Positions 60,258-64,000 of a stretch of DNA of 64,000 bases are shown in pieces; positions within the stretch are counted from its first letter, which is position 1; each line of letters opens with the position of its first letter. The stretch is from Selaginella tamariscina (Eukaryota; Streptophyta; Lycopodiopsida; Selaginellales; Selaginellaceae): the NCBI GenBank assembly GCA_003024785.1, contig PUQB01000305.1, positions 124,001-188,000 of the forward strand, given 5' to 3'. The notes under the pieces are model-generated. The model was not told the origin of the DNA and ran no database searches. It saw only the letters and a program-made list of their open reading frames with translations. The translations under genes were made by a program, and so were the position numbers.

Positions 60258-61700
60258 GCTGGAACGGTAAACACCTCTGAGCCAGGCTCTGTCAATGTGT
60301 CACTGATGTGCTGGAGAGGCTATGTAATCCGCTGATGAGGTAGTGCTGTATTGGCCGTTGCCACTCTAGGACGTCCAGGCCAGTCCTTGGTTCGGTGGTT
60401 TTGTGGTACTGTGCCTTGGTCAACAGTTGTCCCAAAAGGTTGCTGAGTAGTTGCGTTCAACTGGCATCATGAGTCGATTTCCGTATGCTATGGGTCAGAG
60501 CATGCTCTCGTCGTCCTCCTGAGACAGGACTGCACCTGCCGTTATGCTTGAGCCATCCGTCTGCAAGTGGAACTGGCGATTCCAATCCGGTGGAATGAGG
60601 ATGGGCGCTTCCACCAGTTGGCACTTTATGTCTTCAAAGGCTGCCTGCCGGTGGATGGTCCATTCGTATGGAGCTCCCTTGGTGAGTAATTCAGTCATTG
60701 GTTGGGCCCTATCAGCATACTTCCGGATAAACTTACAATAGAACCTTGCTTTCCCCAAGAATCTTCGGAGTTTTGTAACGTTCTGTGGAGGAGGCATTTC
60801 GGCCAATGCTCGTATTGAACCTGGTCCACGTGATGCCTTCCTTGGAAACAATGGCCTTAGCAACTTCCCCGTGGTCATGCCAAATACGCACTTTGAGGGG
60901 TTAAGAGATATCCCATATTCTTGGCTACGCCAGAATACCCATTCCATGCGCGTCACATGGTCTTCTACTGGTCCGTAAGCTGTGAAGTCGTCCATGAATG
61001 CTCGGACAAAATCTGTGAGGTTGTCCAGGAACACCCGCTGGACCAACCTTTGAAACATGGCTGGAGCGTTCCAGAGTCCGAATGGCATAACTTTGAAGGC
61101 GTAAGCTCCCCAATCCGTGATGAATGCAGTTTTGGCTTGGTCGTTTGCTGCGATCATCACCTGATTGTATCCACTGAAGCCGTCCATGAACGAGTACATC
61201 TCGTGGCCCTCCATGTCTTCTAGAATAGCCTCTATGAATGGAATAGGGAACGGGTCCTTCTCCGTGGCGGCATTCAGCCTTCGATAATCTATGCAGATCC
61301 TCAGCTGACCGTCTTTCTTTGGCACGATCACAATTGGTGACATCCATTCCGGATTCTCGATGGGATAGATGAAGTCCACTTCGAGCCACTTGTCGATCTC
61401 TTGTTTGGCTTTTCGGGCGTAGTTCGGGTTGATGCGATAGCGTTGTTGTTAGTTGGGTCGAGTGTCGGGTTTTAGTTTAATTTGGTGCTGGCACAATTCC
61501 GGCAGTACCCCCCTTAGGTCGTGATAGGTCCAGGCAAATATCTCTCTGTATCTTTGGAGACAGTAGGTAATATGCTCTCCTAGCTGTGCGCTCCAATGTG
61601 AGCGTTAATATTTACTAGTTGGGGGTTTTTTGTCGGTGCCTATGTTGACCTACTTGACCACTGCTTCGGGAGTTATGTTCCACCCATACATTGGTTTGCT
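60258..61700 (-). CDS. Gypsy reverse transcriptase region (fossil)
   Basis: The minus strand reads NPEWMSPIVIVPKKDGQLRI, CIDYRRLNAATEKDPFPIPF, then MDGFSGYNQVMIAANDQAKT, VMPFGLWNAPAMFQRLVQRV and the catalytic-box stretch AFMDDFTAYG. It continues into LRRFLGKARFYCKFIRKYAD and the RNase H start HLQTDGSSITAGAVLSQE. This is a Gypsy polymerase with the usual finger, palm and connection order. Fossil. Confidence 0.9.
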
Positions 61701-61803
61701 ACGGTACTCTTCCTAGGCCGAGGGGGCTAGACTCCTCATTTCCTTCCATAGAACAGGCCACTTTGGGATTTGTGCTTCTGGAGTGTCTACACCGATTTCT
61801 AAC

Positions 61804-62383
61804 TGGTCGTCGGGGACTCCACAGGCTAGATGTGGTGCTTCTCAGGAAGCTACGGTGGTTGCCAGGATGCTGTTGAGGACGTCCAACCCCCGGTGGTTCA
61901 GCCGGCAAGCCAGGCCTTACCTCAGGAGTAATGGAAGGTATTGGATGGCCTCTACCCAGACGTCGTGAGGGTCCGTGTATAGGAAAGGGGAAGTCCTACT
62001 AAGATGACTGGGCAGAGAGTGTTGCAAGGCCCAGGAGTCGAGCAAGCGGGGATCTCCCTCTTGGAGGTGAATAGAAGGGAAATGGATATATATTGCCTAT
62101 CTAAGTACAAACTATCTCCGACAGTGGAGCAAGATATAAGACACAGACCTAACTCCAAAAGACCCCGACCCACTACCCGCCTTCCAGCTTATATAGTGAG
62201 TTACCTACCGCTAGACCCTAGCTACAGGTGGCGCTCTCCCACTGGTCTGCCGCCTGGTGATAGAGTCCTGCCTGTCACATTTATGCGCCTCCCCACACGT
62301 GCTGTCCTTCATACCCTGGGTAGTTGGTCCGGACGATCGGATCTATGCCTAGTTACGCCGCCGCTTGACAACGATTGCCATTA
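61804..62383 (-). mobile_element. Gypsy LTR shared by two adjoining copies
   Basis: Matches 54547-55115. On its left is the polymerase part of one copy; on its right is the post-integrase region of another copy in the same orientation. This is the layout expected of tandem elements sharing an LTR. Fossil. Confidence 0.75.
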
Positions 62384-64000
62384 GTCCATACCTGAAGTAC
62401 CTCCCTTGTCCGGCGCTTCGTCCAATTGCTCGTCCGAGCCAGTGGGCATCCCATTGGCTGGCCACAATGACGAGCCACCGTCAACCAGATGCCCGGACTT
62501 ATTCGTTGGCACGTCCTTGGGCCATGTGCCCTAGTTATCTACCCCTTGGAGCTCCCGATACATGGCGATTTCGCTCTCTGTTGCCGCTAGCATGGTCTTT
62601 AATGTGGTGATGGTCGCCTCTAGTAGTGTGATCACCCTTCAAAGCTTTACCTTAGACCCCGCCTATTGCTCCCAAACCTGCTTGAGCTGGCCCTCCAGGT
62701 CCTGCACTCGTTCTGGCGAGTGTTGCAGCTCCTGTCCCTTGCTGCAAGGAGTTGAGCCTTTAGCTGGGTGTGTACCTCTAGCTCCCTGATGGTCCATGCC
62801 AAGTCCTGTGGTTCTTCGATTGGTTGGCGCTCCGCGAGGGGAGGGACGGTCACCAGAGCCCTGCACGATTCGGGCGTGGGTCTCTCAGAGAAAGATGCGG
62901 GGATGATTTCAAGTTGGGTGGTGGCCCGGTGCAGCTCTTCCTTGGTCGTGGCCAGCTCTTGGTGAACCCGGCTGAGCTCTGCTTTGCGTTGCTCAAGTGT
63001 GGATCCTAGCTCAAAAACCTGTCGCTCTTTCTCCACCGTGACCTACTCGAACTCTCGTCCTAGTTGATCGTGGAGTTTCTAGATGTGGTCATACTTGATT
63101 GTAGCTGATCCAAGTTGTCGGTCAGCTGTTGACATATCTCCTCTACTTGCTTCCTCCCGGCCTCCGCAATGTCCCAAAGTTGGGTTTCCTTGATGAGCTA
63201 GTTCGAGTACTCTCGGGCCTCCTTTTGAGCAGCGCGGTAGTGATCCCTGAGCTCCTGTATTATTGCGTCGTGCTCCACCGTAACTCCCTTGAGATCCAAC
63301 CCATTGTACACCGCTACGGACTTTCGGACTTGGCCGAAGGCTTTGGACAGATCCATATGCACTGTAGAGGTCCATAGCCCCTTCGCATTGAAGTGTTTGT
63401 ACATCCCCCTCAGCACGTTGCTTGTGTCCTCCTCAATGTTCACTTCGTTCGCTTGTGAGGGGCCGGTAGGGCCCTCCTCCGTGTTCCGCAGGCCTTGGGC
63501 TGGTGGGGCCTCTGCTTTTGGAGCTGCCGGTGGGGATACCGTGGTGGAGGCCCTCCGATCCTTTCCCTGCAGTCCTCTTCTTCTAGCTTGCTCCGCATGG
63601 GAGTCTTCTCTCACCTGTTTCCGTGAAACTCCGAAGCATCCAACTGTTTCCCTTCTTCGGTTTGACTAGGGCCCACCTATTCTCTTGTCCCCGATTCCCT
63701 GATGGTGCTTGAGTAGAACTAATCCGGTAGGAGAATTAGGGTTCGGTTAACTATCCAGGCAATCATCATGCTGAGGTGGCCCGCGTTGTGAGCCTTTGTC
63801 TGGTTCCCTTCGAATCCTGTTGATGCCGCGGGTTAGGGCTGGTATCATGTAGTGCCTGAGGCAGTCCGCCCAATCCACTGCGACTCCTTCCCAGGCGCTG
63901 CAGAGGGCGATCGCCAGTCGTGTGGCGACCCGCCTCTCTGTCTTCCGGTGAACATAAACACAAGAGCCAGGAACTCGTCCACTTCGTCCCTTCCTGTATG
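62384..64000 (-). mobile_element. Second Gypsy copy, post-integrase region, cut by window edge
   Basis: It aligns with 55116-56740. Minus-strand reading shows a coiled-coil stretch (KERQVFELGSTLEQRKAELS, ATTKEELHRATTQLEII) and EEDTSNVLRGMYKHFNAKGL with DLSKAFGQVRKSV. The frame is better kept than in the left copy. It continues beyond 64000. Fossil with breaks. Confidence 0.75.

Larger units (their letters stand above)
54547..62383 (-). mobile_element. Ty3/Gypsy element with an extra 3' reading frame
   Basis: The minus-strand order is right LTR (61804-62383), reverse transcriptase (60495-61700), integrase (57440-58623), an extra coiled-coil-rich region (55130-57060) and left LTR (54547-55115). 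Reverse transcriptase before integrase is the Gypsy order. A solo LTR of another family is inserted at 58624-60252. It is broken, with many breaks. The extra region recurs at 62384-64000 beyond the right LTR, so a second copy of the family lies there. Confidence 0.82.

Overview
The window looks like repeat-rich nuclear DNA of a plant or streptophyte relative. Ty1/Copia elements carry primer-binding sites of the initiator-methionine tRNA type, Ty3/Gypsy elements are abundant, the non-coding DNA is very AT-rich, and short GT-AG introns occur. A DUF7869-type transposase and a chromodomain Gypsy relic would fit a non-seed plant or charophyte alga, but this placement is inference. No tRNA, rRNA or CRISPR was seen.

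The backbone is one unit present three times on the + strand: a diverged LTR remnant, about 1.6 kb of AT-rich DNA, a leader, and an intronless gene for a P-loop NTPase-like protein. Copy A (1 to about 10090) is broken and carries a whole-length Copia element with 5-bp target duplications (3223-7795) and a 283-bp hAT-like MITE (8947-9229). Copy B has an uninterrupted 793-codon reading frame (16995-19376) and is the best candidate for a working gene. Copy C (33900-36222) is broken. B and C lie in a segmental duplication (about 12791-24075 and 28055-55130) that also includes a downstream Copia fossil and a Gypsy LTR. C later received a solo LTR (28695-30437) and a 14.28-kb DNA transposon (39672-53951).

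The 14.28-kb transposon is the most unusual object. It has terminal inverted repeats, a 4-bp AAAA duplication that matches the empty site in copy B exactly, and a minus-strand DUF7869-type transposase-like gene. It also holds a 1-kb array of about twenty copies of the palindrome GGCGGGATTAATCCCGCC, a 24-bp stem hairpin, a plus-strand gene with ParB-like and DNA-methyltransferase-like signatures, and a plus-strand FCP1/SCP-like HAD phosphatase domain. A long LTR with a primer-binding site has inserted into it. A palindrome array beside a ParB-like gene invites comparison with parS/ParB, which is speculative.

The remainder is fossil retroelements and tandem repeats. These are a chromovirus relic with minisatellites (24059-28050) and, at the right end, a minus-strand Gypsy family with an extra coiled-coil reading frame between integrase and LTR (54547-64000). 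That family is interrupted by a solo LTR with a perfect GATCA duplication (58624-60252).
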